The notes under the pieces are model-generated. The model was not told where the DNA came from, ran no database searches, and saw only the letters and a list, made by a program, of their open reading frames with translations. Positions 36,603 through 46,721 of a stretch of DNA of 64,000 nt are shown in pieces; within the stretch, counting starts at the first letter, position 1, and each line of letters begins with the position of its first letter. The translations under genes were made by a program, and so were the position numbers. The stretch is from assembly GCF_020906275.1 (NCBI RefSeq), contig NZ_CP086727.1:1550001-1614000 (forward strand), given 5' to 3'. This stretch comes from Parasphingorhabdus litoris DSM 22379. Lineage in GTDB: Bacteria; Pseudomonadota; Alphaproteobacteria; Sphingomonadales; Sphingomonadaceae.

Positions 36603-37294
36603 GGTCTTTCCTGTTCCTTTTCCAGCACCAGACTATCGTTTCGTGCTTGTTTATCAATTGCCATTAAGAATTTGGATGCGGTTTGTTTCAACGCTGCATC
36701 AAAATCGTCCAGTGATGCATCAATTCCCATCTGTTTCAGACTAGTAACAGGATATTCGCTGATACCGCAGGGAATAATGCCGTCAAAATGGCTGAGGTCA
36801 GGATCGATATTTACGGAAAAGCCATGCATGGTTACCCATTTGCGGATGCGAATTCCTATCGCGCCGATTTTTGCTTCCTCTCCTTGCGGTGTATCGCACC
36901 AGATGCCGACTCTGCCCTCAACGGCTCTAGCGTTGACACCAAATGTGGCTAATGCTCTGATGACCCAATCCTCTAACGAATGGACGAAATTCCGGACATC
37001 TGCTTGCCTTTTCTTGAGGTTGAGCATGATGTAACCCACCCGTTGGCCGGGTCCGTGATAGGTATGGCGCCCACCGCGACCTGTTTTATAAACCGGAAAA
37101 TCCTGACTGAGTAGCTCTGCAGAATCGGCACTGGTCCCAGCTGTGTATAGCGGTGGATGTTCCAGCAGCCAGATGAGCTCGGATGCTTCGCCCAAATGAA
37201 TTGCCGCGTTACGGCTCTCCATTTGTTCCAGAGCATCAGGATAAGCGATCTTGTCTTTGCTGACACGCCATTCAATATCAGACAGGTTGGTCAT
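36599..37294 (-). CDS. lipB: Octanoyl-ACP:protein transferase LipB
   Basis: Transfers octanoyl groups from acyl-carrier protein to lipoyl domains, the first step of lipoate attachment. Family blocks are [35 protein letters not shown], and [13 protein letters not shown] with the catalytic lysine. The acyl-thioester cysteine is in FDGIIPCGI. The start is taken at MTNLSDIEW (37294) rather than 37309 because it begins at the conserved region; both are possible. lipA is not in the window. The downstream lipoprotein gene overlaps its stop. Confidence 0.95.
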   Translation of the reverse strand: MTNLSDIEWRVSKDKIAYPDALEQMESRNAAIHLGEASELIWLLEHPPLYTAGTSADSAELLSQDFPVYKTGRGGRHTYHGPGQRVGYIMLNLKKRQADVRNFVHSLEDWVIRALATFGVNARAVEGRVGIWCDTPQGEEAKIGAIGIRIRKWVTMHGFSVNIDPDLSHFDGIIPCGISEYPVTSLKQMGIDASLDDFDAALKQTASKFLMAIDKQARNDSLVLEKEQERP

Positions 37295-37368
37295 AAAATT
37301 TCCGTGCACAATTGGCGCGCTGGTGGCAAGGGTGAGAATAGTGAAATTGAAACCTGAAGGTTAGGCCA

Positions 37369-38121
37369 ATGAAGCTCAACTATATGCAATGCTGGAACGG
37401 TGCGATGATATTATTGCGCGATCACAAGGAGGCGATTCTTGCGATTGCCGGAGTTTTTGTCTTTCTACCAACGTTGTTAATGGCTCAATTTGTGGGTGAG
37501 CCCGCATTGGATGGTACCGAAGACTTGAACGCAATCACCGCAGCCTATTCGGCATTTTTTGGTGAAAATGCGCTTTCGATAATTCTATCTAATCTGTTGA
37601 TCAGTTTTGGCGGTTTCGTGATCTTTTTTATTATCGCGCCTTCACATGGTGGAACGGTGGGAGACAATTTGAGCAAGGCGTTGCGCTTATTTATTATCTT
37701 TTTGCTCGCCAATATTCTCACTGGTTTGGCAACATTTGCTGGTTTGCTGCTCTTTGTCATTCCAGGGCTTTACATAGCTTGCCGCTTGATTTTGGTGCCA
37801 ATCATCATCGCAGATCACAATGAAACAAATCCACTCGAAGCGTTAAAGGGCAGTTGGGACCAGACAAAAAATAACGGTTTTTCGATTCTTTTGCTGATTC
37901 TCATGATCGCGATTATTGGAGCCATTACCGTTGGTGTAGTTCAGATGCTCATTGGTGTCATAACCGGGCTTGCTACTGCCGGAGCGGGCTGGCCATTGAT
38001 TCAAAATGTGGTGTCTGCCCTTGGTGGTTCAGCGCTGCAAATTTTATTTACCGTTATTATCGGATCAATATATTTGCAATTGACTGGCCAGGGCTCAGAC
38101 GTTGGCGAGGTTTTCAATTAG
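37369..38121 (+). CDS. Multi-pass membrane protein of unknown function
   Basis: A 250-residue protein with about six hydrophobic segments. The block FVIPGLYIACRLILVPIII, followed by EALKGSWDQTKNN, resembles the membrane domain found in glycerophosphodiester phosphodiesterase-like and DUF975-type proteins (polytopic, no catalytic residues). No enzymatic motif is visible. It is divergent from lipB, and its 3' end overlaps that of the convergent GNAT gene by 8 bases. Confidence 0.75.
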   Translation: MKLNYMQCWNGAMILLRDHKEAILAIAGVFVFLPTLLMAQFVGEPALDGTEDLNAITAAYSAFFGENALSIILSNLLISFGGFVIFFIIAPSHGGTVGDNLSKALRLFIIFLLANILTGLATFAGLLLFVIPGLYIACRLILVPIIIADHNETNPLEALKGSWDQTKNNGFSILLLILMIAIIGAITVGVVQMLIGVITGLATAGAGWPLIQNVVSALGGSALQILFTVIIGSIYLQLTGQGSDVGEVFN

Positions 38122-38701
38122 GTCCTTTGATAATCGGGACGTGAGGTCCGGCATCCATTGACAGGTGGCCGGTTATTCGTGGATCGGGATGTATGTCGAT
38201 TTCCCGTTTATATGCGGTAAATCCTTCACGTTTGTAGAAGCCCGTAGCCCGTTGAGAATCGTTGGTACAAGTATGTAACCAGACGCGGTTGATGTCATCT
38301 TTCCACGCTCGCTTTAGCGTTTCAGCCATCAATGCATTGCCATATCCTTTGCCATTCATTTCCGGCACCAATCCGAAATAGACAATTTCACATTGTTGCG
38401 ATTCGCTGAAATCAAGCTCGGCAAAGCCGACAATATTGTCGCCATGCTGCACACTGATGATTTCGGTTGCCTCATCATGAAGGATAGCCTTCAATTCGGT
38501 GTCCGACATTAGCAAACGGCCAAACCATAACCATTCTTCGCCTATCCTATGAAACAGGCTTTTGTAAGATGCTGGGTCCGGGTGGTCCCAACTACGAAAA
38601 ACAAGGTCGGACTGTTTTTCTTTGGCAGGTGGCTTTTGCATCATTTCAAAATAAGTGACGATAACTCCCAAGCTGTCGGGCGGTATTTCTATCGTTGACA
38701 T
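38114..38701 (-). CDS. GNAT-family N-acetyltransferase
   Basis: A 195-residue protein with a GNAT fold: a beta-strand/hinge IVGFAELDFS, IVYFGLVPEMNGKGYGNALM (the acetyl-CoA pyrophosphate loop is the Gly/Lys-rich GKGYGNAL) and NDSQRATGFYKREGF at the acceptor side. The substrate is unknown. It lies 7 bases after hemF on the same strand, so it is likely the third gene of trmL-hemF-GNAT. Its stop overlaps the end of the convergent membrane protein gene. Confidence 0.85.
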   Translation of the reverse strand: MSTIEIPPDSLGVIVTYFEMMQKPPAKEKQSDLVFRSWDHPDPASYKSLFHRIGEEWLWFGRLLMSDTELKAILHDEATEIISVQHGDNIVGFAELDFSESQQCEIVYFGLVPEMNGKGYGNALMAETLKRAWKDDINRVWLHTCTNDSQRATGFYKREGFTAYKREIDIHPDPRITGHLSMDAGPHVPIIKGPN

Positions 38702-38708
38702 AGGGAGG

Positions 38709-39593
38709 TTAGCTCCATTTTGCTTGGGGCGGCAGACTCATCAAAATCGCGTCGACATTACCACCCGTTTTCAGGCCAAAGGTTGTCCCGCGATCATAGA
38801 CCAGATTGAATTCTGCATAGCGACCTCGCCAGACAAGCTGTTTTTCTCTCTCATCCTCGGTCCAGGGTAGGCCCATCCGCCGCCGCACAAGCTTTGGAAA
38901 TATATCCAGAAACGCGCGGCCGACATCCTGCGTAAACGCGAAATGACGGGAAAAATCATCATCGGATTCGATTTCCAAATGATCATAGAATATGCCGCCC
39001 ACACCGCGATGCACTTGTCGATGAGGGATGTAAAAATAGTCATCTGCCCATTTTTTATATTTCGGATGATAGTTAGGATCATGAACATCGCAAGCCTGTT
39101 TCATCCGCTTATGAAAGTCCGCCGTGTCCTCTTGATAAGGAATAGGTGGGTTGAGATCCGCGCCGCCGCCGAACCAGCGCTTGGTCGTGCAAAGAAATCG
39201 CGTGTTCATATGCACAGCGGGTACGTGTGGGTTCGCCATATGGGCCACAAGACTGATGCCGGTTGCAAAGAAATGCGGATTTTCCGATGCACCGTGAATG
39301 GATTTCGCAAATTCTTCATTAAATGTGCCATCAACAGTGGAGATATTGACGCCGGCTTTTTCAAAAACTTTGCCCTTGATCACTCCGCGAACGCCACCGC
39401 CGCCAGGGCTACCGTCAGGATTTTTACGATCCCATGGCAGATATTCAAAACACGCATCGCTGCCAGCTTCGGCTTCTATCGCTTCAAACTCCGCGCAGAT
39501 ATCGTTCCGAAGTTTTGCAAACCATGTCTGGGCCTGCAATTGCTGGTCATCCAGTGGCTTGTCATTGTCTGGAATAGGGGGCTGTGCTGTCAT
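38709..39593 (-). CDS. hemF: Oxygen-dependent coproporphyrinogen III oxidase
   Basis: A 294-residue enzyme that decarboxylates coproporphyrinogen III to protoporphyrinogen IX with oxygen in haem synthesis. Recognisable family blocks are SPGGGGVRGVIKGKVFEKAG, RWFGGGADLNPPIPY and RRMGLPWTEDEREKQL with YAEFNLVYDRGT. The start overlaps the trmL stop by four bases. A haem-synthesis gene next to the petABC genes, which encode haem proteins, may be coincidental. Confidence 0.97.
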   Translation of the reverse strand: MTAQPPIPDNDKPLDDQQLQAQTWFAKLRNDICAEFEAIEAEAGSDACFEYLPWDRKNPDGSPGGGGVRGVIKGKVFEKAGVNISTVDGTFNEEFAKSIHGASENPHFFATGISLVAHMANPHVPAVHMNTRFLCTTKRWFGGGADLNPPIPYQEDTADFHKRMKQACDVHDPNYHPKYKKWADDYFYIPHRQVHRGVGGIFYDHLEIESDDDFSRHFAFTQDVGRAFLDIFPKLVRRRMGLPWTEDEREKQLVWRGRYAEFNLVYDRGTTFGLKTGGNVDAILMSLPPQAKWS

Positions 39594-40048
39594 TTGGAGA
39601 ACTGTCCTGTCTGTTTTAGCGCTTCACCGAGCGCCATGCCTGCAGAAACGGCAAGGTTCAATGACCGCATGCCATTTTTCATTTTAATGGTGATTCGTTC
39701 ATCGGCGCGTTGATTGACATCAAGTGGAACACCCGCGCTTTCGGACCCGAATAGCAATATATCGTCAGGCTGAAATGTGAACTCATGATATGCAGCGTCT
39801 GTTTTGCTAGTCAGCAAGATAATTCGAGCCGATTGTGAATCGACGAAAGCAAGAAACGCATTCCAATCTGTGTGCCGCGTAAAATCGACATGGTCAAAAT
39901 AGTCCATTCCAGCTCGTTTCAGGCTACGGTCGCTGAACGGAAAACCGCAGGGTTCAATGATATCAACGGGTACGTCGAGACAGGCGCATGTCCTTAAAAT
40001 CGTTCCCAAATTTCCCGCAATATCGGGTTGGTAAAGAGCTACTCTCAT
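39590..40048 (-). CDS. trmL: tRNA (cytidine/uridine-34 2'-O)-methyltransferase TrmL
   Basis: A SPOUT-class methyltransferase of about 152 residues that modifies the wobble position of tRNA-Leu. MRVALYQPDIAGNLGTILR opens the family fold. The knot contains LLFGSESAGVP and SLNLAVSAGMALGEAL. The frame is open to 40087, but homologues start at the conserved MRVALYQP, so 40048 is chosen; no strong ribosome binding site decides. It heads the trmL-hemF-GNAT operon. Confidence 0.92.
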   Translation of the reverse strand: MRVALYQPDIAGNLGTILRTCACLDVPVDIIEPCGFPFSDRSLKRAGMDYFDHVDFTRHTDWNAFLAFVDSQSARIILLTSKTDAAYHEFTFQPDDILLFGSESAGVPLDVNQRADERITIKMKNGMRSLNLAVSAGMALGEALKQTGQFSK

Positions 40049-40220
40049 AAGGGTTTTAGCATGGGGTTGATAATTATGTTTGGTCAATCAAAAATTGACT
40101 GTTGGCAAACCATAGTCTTCGCGGCTATCAGGCGCGCCAATACCTGCCAATTGAAACGTATTGAGGGTTCAGCCTCGATCTGGCAGACAGGGAATATAAC
40201 AAACGTAAGGGCGTGTTTGC

Positions 40221-40802
40221 ATGGCTAGTGTTGATACTGCGGTTGAACCCAATGATTCGGCTGGATCAGAACCTGAAATTGGTGGCGTGCGGCGCCGCGA
40301 CTTTATCAATGTCGCAGCAGTGAGCTTCGGCAGTGTTGGCGTTGTCGCGACTGTTTTCCCGCTGGTGAATCAGATGAATCCCAGTGCAGACGTGTTGGCG
40401 CTATCTTCCATTGAAGTTGACATTTCAGCGATCGAGCCCGGACAGGCGATTAAATCAAGTTGGCGAAAGCAGCCCATTTTTATTCGCAACCTGACAGAGG
40501 CAGAGATCGAAGCTGCAAATGCGGTGGATCTCTCTGGATTGCGTGATCCAGAGACGCTGGCTGACCGGACGCAAGAAGGCAAAGAAAATTGGCTCATAAC
40601 TCTTGGCGTCTGCACACATTTGGGCTGCGTTCCGCTTGGTGCTGCACAGGGTGAAGTCAAAGGAGAGTATGACGGCTATTTCTGCCCTTGCCATGGTTCA
40701 CACTATGATACGGCAGGCCGCACCCGCAAAGGGCCAGCACCGACCAATTTGGAAGTACCGGAATATAGTTTCCTATCAGATACCGTCGTGAAAATCGGCT
40801 AG
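40221..40802 (+). CDS. petA: Ubiquinol-cytochrome c reductase Rieske iron-sulfur subunit
   Basis: A 193-residue membrane-anchored Rieske protein of the cytochrome bc1 complex. The N-terminus has a twin-arginine motif ([12 protein letters not shown]) before its single membrane helix. The [2Fe-2S] ligands are in [10 protein letters not shown] and [13 protein letters not shown] (two Cys and two His). TAAGGG precedes the ATG. It is the first of petA-petB-petC, which move electrons from ubiquinol to cytochrome c across the inner membrane. Confidence 0.96.
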   Translation: MASVDTAVEPNDSAGSEPEIGGVRRRDFINVAAVSFGSVGVVATVFPLVNQMNPSADVLALSSIEVDISAIEPGQAIKSSWRKQPIFIRNLTEAEIEAANAVDLSGLRDPETLADRTQEGKENWLITLGVCTHLGCVPLGAAQGEVKGEYDGYFCPCHGSHYDTAGRTRKGPAPTNLEVPEYSFLSDTVVKIG

Positions 40803-40813
40803 GGGCAAGAAAA

Positions 40814-42085
40814 ATGAGTTTTCCTTGGGCACAGCAATATAAACCAGCTACCGAATTCGGTCAGTGGATGGATGACAGGCTACCAATTGGTAGAATGATC
40901 TATAACAGCCTTGGTGCTGGCTATCCGACACCGCGCAACCTGAACTACATGTGGAACTTTGGCTCGCTCGCCGGGGTGTTCCTGGTCGTTCAGATCGTTA
41001 CTGGTATTATCTTGGCGATGCACTATGCCGCCAATGCTGCCATTGCGTTTGACTCAGTTGAGCACATCATGCGTGACGTCAATAGCGGCTGGATGATCCG
41101 CTATGCACACGCTAACGGTGCCAGCTTCTTCTTCATTGCCATATATCTCCACATCGGCCGGGGCCTTTACTACGGCTCTTATAAAGCGCCGCGTGAGATG
41201 ATCTGGCTGCTCGGTGTGGTTATCTATCTGCTCGCCATGGCGACGGCTTTCATGGGCTATGTTCTGCCTTGGGGCCAAATGAGTTTCTGGGGCGCGAAAG
41301 TGATTACCGGTCTGTTTGAGGCGATACCGCTGGTCGGCAAACCAATTCAGGAACTGCTATTGGGCGGGTTTGCGCCGGATAACGCAGCCTTGAACCGGTT
41401 TTTCTCGCTTCACTATCTGCTGCCATTTGTGATCGCAGGTGTGATCATCATGCATATCTGGGCGTTGCATATTCCGGGATCTAACAACCCAACTGGCGTC
41501 AACGTTAAAGGGCCGCAAGATACGGTTCCATTCCATCCTTTCTATACCGCCAAGGATGGCTGGTTTCTTGGCCTTGCGCTGATGTTCTTTACGGCAATGA
41601 TGTTTTTCATGCCGAACGCATTGGGTCACGCGGATAACTACATTCCTGCCAACCCGCTTTCAACGCCGGCTCATATCGTTCCGGAATGGTATTTCTGGCC
41701 ATGGTACGCGATTCTGCGGGCCTTTACCTTCGACTTCCTGTTCGTTCCGGCGAAACTACTCGGCGTGCTGGCGATGTTCTCTGCCATCTTGGTCTGGTTC
41801 TTCCTGCCATGGTTGGACAAGTCACCTGTGCGGTCGGGCGATTACCGCCCCCGGTTCAAGAAGTTCTTCTGGTTTGGTCTTATTCCCTGCATTGTCGTAC
41901 TTGGCATTTGCGGCGGTGCGCCGGCAGAAGAGCCTTATGTGATGTTGAGCCAACTCGCCAGTGCCTATTATTTTGCGCACTTCCTGATCATATTGCCGCT
42001 GCTTTCCCGGATTGAAAAACCGGAGCCGTTGCCGAATTCGATCACCGAAGCGGTGACCGGCAAACCACTCGAACAAGCCAGCTAA
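40814..42085 (+). CDS. petB: Cytochrome b subunit of the bc1 complex
   Basis: A 423-residue, eight-helix membrane protein holding haems bL and bH. Haem-ligand histidines sit in helices B and D ([11 protein letters not shown] with [25 protein letters not shown] with [11 protein letters not shown]). The Qo-site PEW motif is in [18 protein letters not shown]. Length and order are those of a full fused cytochrome b. Eleven bases separate it from petA; petC begins 19 bases downstream. Confidence 0.97.
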   Translation: MSFPWAQQYKPATEFGQWMDDRLPIGRMIYNSLGAGYPTPRNLNYMWNFGSLAGVFLVVQIVTGIILAMHYAANAAIAFDSVEHIMRDVNSGWMIRYAHANGASFFFIAIYLHIGRGLYYGSYKAPREMIWLLGVVIYLLAMATAFMGYVLPWGQMSFWGAKVITGLFEAIPLVGKPIQELLLGGFAPDNAALNRFFSLHYLLPFVIAGVIIMHIWALHIPGSNNPTGVNVKGPQDTVPFHPFYTAKDGWFLGLALMFFTAMMFFMPNALGHADNYIPANPLSTPAHIVPEWYFWPWYAILRAFTFDFLFVPAKLLGVLAMFSAILVWFFLPWLDKSPVRSGDYRPRFKKFFWFGLIPCIVVLGICGGAPAEEPYVMLSQLASAYYFAHFLIILPLLSRIEKPEPLPNSITEAVTGKPLEQAS

Positions 42086-42104
42086 GAAACAGGGATCTGA
42101 GGTA

Positions 42105-42959
42105 ATGGTAAGATTTTTTGGTATTTTGATCGGTTTGTTCTTCGCGGGAATGCTGATCTATTCATTTGGTCGCGGCGCGGTGGAATATGTCAGCAATCCG
42201 CCCGTAAAGGCTGTGGAATATCAATTCCACGAAAAGCCGAAGAAGGTCTCTTTCACAAGCGATGGGCCATTCGGCAAATTCGATAACCAGCAGCTTCAGC
42301 GCGGGTTCCAGGTTTACAAAGAGGTGTGTGCAGCCTGTCATGGCATTCGTTTGGTTGCTTTTCGTAACCTGGCGGAACTCGGTTATACCGAAGACGAAGT
42401 GAAGGCTATCGCTGCAAACTGGGTAATTGAAACACCGACAATTGATCCCGATACCGGTGAAGCGTCAACACGTCCTTCGATTCCGGCTGATAAATTTCCG
42501 GAACCATTTGCCAATGATGTTGCTGCGGCAGCGGCTAACAACAATGCTATTCCGCCGGATCTTTCGTTGATGACCAAGGCAAGAGTAGGCGGCGCTCCGT
42601 ATGTTTACTCGCTGCTGACCGGATATAGCGATCCACCAGCCGAGTTGCCGGAAGCCAATCGCCCTGGAACCGGCCTGCATTACAACGCCTATTTCGCTAA
42701 CCTAAATATTGCTATGGCACCGCCAATTACGGGTGACGATCAGGTTACATATTCAGATGGAACAAAGGCGACTGTTTCACAGATGGCTGAGGATGTTTCC
42801 GCATTCCTGATCTGGACTGCTGAGCCGTCACTGGTCAAACAAAAGCAAACGGGTTGGGCCGTATTGGCCTTCCTGCTCATTGCAACCATCTTGGCTTTCT
42901 TGTCGTACAAGACAATCTGGGCGGACGTGAAAGCAGAGAAAAAGAAAAAAGAAGCCTAA
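42105..42959 (+). CDS. petC: Cytochrome c1 subunit of the bc1 complex
   Basis: A 284-residue membrane-anchored cytochrome. The N-terminal hydrophobic segment (about residues 5-22) acts as signal or anchor. The covalent haem motif CAACH is at 75-79 and the sixth ligand Met is in the segment NLNIAMAPPI. A C-terminal membrane helix (WAVLAFLLIATILAFLSYKT) anchors it to the inner membrane, followed by a lysine-rich tail. It is the last gene of petABC and is followed by a strong terminator. Confidence 0.96.
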   Translation: MVRFFGILIGLFFAGMLIYSFGRGAVEYVSNPPVKAVEYQFHEKPKKVSFTSDGPFGKFDNQQLQRGFQVYKEVCAACHGIRLVAFRNLAELGYTEDEVKAIAANWVIETPTIDPDTGEASTRPSIPADKFPEPFANDVAAAAANNNAIPPDLSLMTKARVGGAPYVYSLLTGYSDPPAELPEANRPGTGLHYNAYFANLNIAMAPPITGDDQVTYSDGTKATVSQMAEDVSAFLIWTAEPSLVKQKQTGWAVLAFLLIATILAFLSYKTIWADVKAEKKKKEA

Positions 42960-42985
42960 GCTGTTTTGCAAAGCGAGAATTTAAG

Positions 42986-43015
42986 AAGACCCGCCAAATG
43001 GTGGGTCTTTTTTTG
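42986..43015 (+). terminator. Rho-independent terminator of petABC
   Basis: A 10-bp stem AAGACCCGCC (42986-42995)/GGTGGGTCTT (43000-43009) with one G-U pair and an AAAT loop is followed by a run of T residues, 27 bases after the petC stop. Confidence 0.93.
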
Positions 43016-43081
43016 TGATCAATTCCGGGTTGAACTGAAGTGTTGATGATGTGGAGGGCAGTCCGCGGCGACTTAATTGCG

Positions 43082-43273
43082 CTATTCTTGCTGTGGCGGA
43101 CTGGTCAGTTTGCCAGAGACTGTATCCGAGGAGTTTGTCCTAATTTGACTTGTATCTGGCGATCCACCCATATTTGAAGCGAAATACCAAAGCGCGGCCC
43201 AGGCGGCTGCGACGATCACCACAAGTAATGCAATTTGTCCAAATCGGCCTAAGCCAACTCTAAACTCCACCAT
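43082..43273 (-). CDS. Small single-pass membrane protein
   Basis: A 63-residue open frame with a basic N-terminus (VEFRVGLGRFG), one hydrophobic helix (IALLVVIVAAAWAALWYFA) and a polar Ser/Thr tail. GGGTGGGA lies about 8 bases before the ATG, a fair ribosome binding site. It faces petC tail-to-tail. No family is known to me. It may be an accessory membrane microprotein, but only its coding look supports it. Confidence 0.5.
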   Translation of the reverse strand: MVEFRVGLGRFGQIALLVVIVAAAWAALWYFASNMGGSPDTSQIRTNSSDTVSGKLTSPPQQE

Positions 43274-43468
43274 TGTTAATTTCCCACCCCTGAGAAGACA
43301 ATTGCAACATCTTATAATAATCTTTCGGGCAAAGTCTATTGTCCGGTGATGAGCAGTAATCCAATTTGTTGGGAATGCTGATAAAAAAGTTTACATAGCT
43401 GTAAAGTTATCTTGATGCGCTGATTGATGAATGGATCAATGATAGCAGCGACAAATAATCTATATATG

Positions 43469-44941
43469 TCAATTTGACAGCACGCTTTGGACGGCTTTCT
43501 GCCATCCCGCCAACCGCGCTTCACGCCTTGAAGATTCGATGTTTGGCTGATGTTCTTCTAGTCCGGATATCATACTTGAGGCCTCCTCAAGTGATGCATA
43601 TATTCCACACCCCACCGATGCGAGCATCGCGGTCCCTAAGGCGGTTGTCTCAAAAAACTCTGGGCGCTCGACAGTAATATCCAAAATATCGGCCAAGTCC
43701 TGCACAAGCCAGTCATTAGCCACCATACCACCGTCAATTCGTAGGCTTTGCCAATCCGTGCCGTCTGCTGAAAATGCCGTTTTGAGGTCATGGCATTGAT
43801 AGGCCATCGCCTCCAAAGCAGCTCGTACAATATGAGCCTTTGTAGATGAGAAGCTGAGTCCAGAAATTGTCGCTTTGGCATCAGCTTGCCAATGAGGTGC
43901 CCCCAAACCAGAGAGGGCAGGGACAAGGTAGACGCCACTGGTCTCGTCAACGGATCGCGCCAGGTCCTCACTTTCGCCTGCGAACTTCAGCATGCCGATA
44001 TCATCACGCAGCCATTGCATAAGGCTGCCAGCCACAAAAACCGAGCCTTCCAGCGCATAAATACGTTTCCCGTTCAGTTGAAAAAGCACCGTGGAAAGAA
44101 GACGATTTTCTGATTTTGGTGGAGTCTCGCCACTGTTAGTAAGAATGAACGCTCCTGTACCAAAAGTTGCCTTGGTTTGGCCAACTTCAAGGCAGGCTTG
44201 TCCAATGGTCGCAGCTTGCTGATCACCAGCAGATCCCGATATTGCTATGGGTGTGCCAAATAGTTCGACCGATGTTCGACCCAAATCGCCAGCACAGTCT
44301 ACAATTTTTGGTAGTGCTTTTTTGGGAATACCAAATAATCCAAGCAATTCATCATCCCAATCGTCACCATCCAATGCCATTAACATAGTACGACTGGCAT
44401 TGCTGGCATCAGTGATATGATGGTCGCCGGTAAGACGGTAGATCAGGTATGACTCTATCGTACCAAAAGCCAGATTGTCGCCAGCAGTAGAGATTTCGGG
44501 CCAGTTTTTGAGCATCCAACTGATTTTGCTACCTGAGAAATATGGATCAAGGAGCAACCCGGTCTTAGCCTGAACCATGGGTTCGAAACCCTTGGCTTTT
44601 AACTCGTCGCATATACTTGCTGTTCGCCGGTCCTGCCAAACTATGGCCTTGCCCAACGGTTCACCAGTGCGTTTGTCCCAAGCGACAATAGTTTCGCGCT
44701 GATTGGTGATACCTATGGCCGCAATTTTTTCTGCGCCACCGGCTTGCTCAATCATTTTTTTGCAACAGCGTAGTGTCTTGTCCCAGATTTCAGCAGCATT
44801 ATGTTCCACTAGTCCAGGCGCAGGATAATATTGCTGCAACTCCTCTTGCTGGGATCCGTGAAGCTTTCCGTCTGCTCCAAACAGCATAGCACGCGTCGAC
44901 GTCGTACCCTCATCAATCACCAATATTTGTTGTGCAGCCAT
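43469..44941 (-). CDS. glpK: Glycerol kinase
   Basis: A 490-residue FGGY-family kinase that phosphorylates glycerol to sn-glycerol-3-phosphate. ILVIDEGTTSTRAMLF is the N-terminal phosphate loop. VAWDKRTGEPLGKAIVWQDRR carries the glycerol-binding region, and SGLGAPHWQADAKATISGLS and RIDGGMVANDWLVQDLADIL are family signatures. It is divergent from glpD, which oxidises its product. No glpF or glpR lies within the window. Confidence 0.96.
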   Translation of the reverse strand: MAAQQILVIDEGTTSTRAMLFGADGKLHGSQQEELQQYYPAPGLVEHNAAEIWDKTLRCCKKMIEQAGGAEKIAAIGITNQRETIVAWDKRTGEPLGKAIVWQDRRTASICDELKAKGFEPMVQAKTGLLLDPYFSGSKISWMLKNWPEISTAGDNLAFGTIESYLIYRLTGDHHITDASNASRTMLMALDGDDWDDELLGLFGIPKKALPKIVDCAGDLGRTSVELFGTPIAISGSAGDQQAATIGQACLEVGQTKATFGTGAFILTNSGETPPKSENRLLSTVLFQLNGKRIYALEGSVFVAGSLMQWLRDDIGMLKFAGESEDLARSVDETSGVYLVPALSGLGAPHWQADAKATISGLSFSSTKAHIVRAALEAMAYQCHDLKTAFSADGTDWQSLRIDGGMVANDWLVQDLADILDITVERPEFFETTALGTAMLASVGCGIYASLEEASSMISGLEEHQPNIESSRREARLAGWQKAVQSVLSN

Positions 44942-45093
44942 TGCAACCCGCTCCTGTCATTTTGTCGGCACGCTAAATTATCGCCCTCAAAACGCAAGTA
45001 AAAGCAAGGCTTGAGCACGGCCACGAAGATTTGATTTGGTTGATATTGCACTGCAACATTGAACATCTGGCTAGAATCTCTATGAGGCTGCCT

Positions 45094-46602
45094 ATGTATG
45101 ATTTGGCAATTATTGGCGGCGGCATAAATGGCGTTGGAATCGCAAGGGATGCTGCGGGCAGGGGGTTGAAAGTTCTGCTTGTTGAGCGTGATGATCTTGC
45201 GGCACATACCTCCTCCGCAAGCACGAAGTTAGTCCATGGCGGCTTGCGCTATCTGGAGCATTATGAGTTCAGTCTTGTACGCAAGGCGCTGCAAGAACGC
45301 GAAGTGCTACTCCGCAACGCACCACACATCATCTGGCCGATGCGTTTTGTGTTGCCGGTGGATCAAGGTATGCGGCCTGCCTGGTTCCTGCGCCTTGGTC
45401 TGTTTCTCTATGACCATTTGGGATCGCGGTCATTGTTGCCGGGAACAAAGAGCCTTAATCTGCTGAGAGATTTTCGAGGGAAACCTCTACAAAAGCGATT
45501 GAAAAAGGGGTTCGCTTATTCTGATTGTTGGGTTGAAGATGCGCGGCTGGTTTCCCTTACGGCACGGGATGCGAAAGAGCGTGGTGCAGATATTCGTGTA
45601 AAAACGGAATGTGTTGGAATTAGACGGAGCGCGGACAGTTGGACGCTACAGTTGAACGGACAAGATGGCGAAGCTGAAGAACAAGCAAAAATACTAATCA
45701 ATGCTGCAGGCCCTTGGGTCGATCCGGTCACGGCGCTGTACGATCAGAGCAGCAATGCGGCCAAGCTGCGTCTTGTTAAGGGCAGTCATATAGTCATCGC
45801 TCGAAAATTCGAAGGTGATCATAGCTATATTTTCCAAAACAAGGATGGCCGTATCATCTTCGCTATACCTTATGAGGGCGATCATACATTGATCGGAACG
45901 ACAGATCAGCCGTGGAGCTATGATGAAGGTCCAGCAAAGATTAGTGATAGCGAAATTGATTATCTTTGTGCGGCGGCAAGTGAATATTTTGCAGAGCCCG
46001 TTATGCGCGACGATGTCCAATGGACTTATTCCGGGGTGCGCCCATTATTTGACGATAAGAGCCAATCCGCATCCACTGTGACGCGCGACTATGTGTTCGA
46101 TTATAATGATCAAGGCGGTGCACCGGTTCTTTCGGTTTTTGGTGGAAAAATTACAACTTATCGCGTGTTGGCGCGGCAGGCGATGAAGACGTTAAAAGGT
46201 GCGTTGCAAGTCGAGACGGAAGACTGGACCAAAGACGCTGCCTTACCTGGTGGAAACTTCTCTCCCGATGGCTTTGATGATCTGGTATCGCAATATTCTC
46301 AGCGTTGGGCTTTTCTCGATAATGCTGTGATCAATCGATTGGTGCGCGCCTATGGCACTGACGTTGCGGAAATGCTGGGTAAAGCCGATGACGTGGCTGC
46401 TTTGGGCCAGTTTTTCGGCGCTGGCCTATATGAGATTGAACTTCGATGGTTGGTTGCCTACGAATTTGCAACAACGGCTGAAGACGTGTTGTGGCGCCGT
46501 TCTAAGTTGGGATTACATATGACTGACGAAGAGAAAAGCGCAGTTGCAGAATGGTTTGCCGCCCAAGATGCGAAAACAAAGCTATCGAGCACCGTTTCCT
46601 GA
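45094..46602 (+). CDS. glpD: Glycerol-3-phosphate dehydrogenase (quinone-linked, GlpD-type)
   Basis: An FAD-dependent peripheral membrane enzyme of about 502 residues that oxidises glycerol-3-phosphate to dihydroxyacetone phosphate and feeds quinone. The FAD-binding Rossmann motif YDLAIIGGGINGVGIARDAA is at the N-terminus, followed by STKLVHGGLRYLEHYEF. TRDYVFDY and FGGKITTYRVLARQAM are typical. The ATG at 45094 has GAGG six bases upstream; earlier in-frame ATGs at 45031 and 45082 are less likely. It pairs with glpK. Confidence 0.95.
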   Translation: MYDLAIIGGGINGVGIARDAAGRGLKVLLVERDDLAAHTSSASTKLVHGGLRYLEHYEFSLVRKALQEREVLLRNAPHIIWPMRFVLPVDQGMRPAWFLRLGLFLYDHLGSRSLLPGTKSLNLLRDFRGKPLQKRLKKGFAYSDCWVEDARLVSLTARDAKERGADIRVKTECVGIRRSADSWTLQLNGQDGEAEEQAKILINAAGPWVDPVTALYDQSSNAAKLRLVKGSHIVIARKFEGDHSYIFQNKDGRIIFAIPYEGDHTLIGTTDQPWSYDEGPAKISDSEIDYLCAAASEYFAEPVMRDDVQWTYSGVRPLFDDKSQSASTVTRDYVFDYNDQGGAPVLSVFGGKITTYRVLARQAMKTLKGALQVETEDWTKDAALPGGNFSPDGFDDLVSQYSQRWAFLDNAVINRLVRAYGTDVAEMLGKADDVAALGQFFGAGLYEIELRWLVAYEFATTAEDVLWRRSKLGLHMTDEEKSAVAEWFAAQDAKTKLSSTVS

Positions 46603-46647
46603 TTGACGCGCCGCAAAAGCAGTGGCAATAGCGCCGCTTGGAAATAG

Positions 46648-46721
46648 GCGGGTGTAGCTCAATGGTAGAGCAGAAGCCTTCCAAGCTTACGACGAGGGTT
46701 CGATTCCCTTCACCCGCTCCA
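46648..46721 (+). tRNA. tRNA-Gly (anticodon TCC)
   Basis: A cloverleaf can be drawn. The acceptor stem is GCGGGTG/CACCCGC, the D-arm GCTC...GAGC, the anticodon loop CTTCCAA with anticodon TCC, and the T-arm GAGGG-TTCGATT-CCCTT. The CCA end is encoded (46719-46721). It sits alone between glpD and an acyl-CoA ligase gene. No integrase or attachment site was noticed nearby. Confidence 0.95.

Noticed and set aside
38943..39713. 256-codon plus-strand frame antisense to hemF and trmL
   Set aside because: Spans two well-supported genes in the opposite direction; no domain or start signal.
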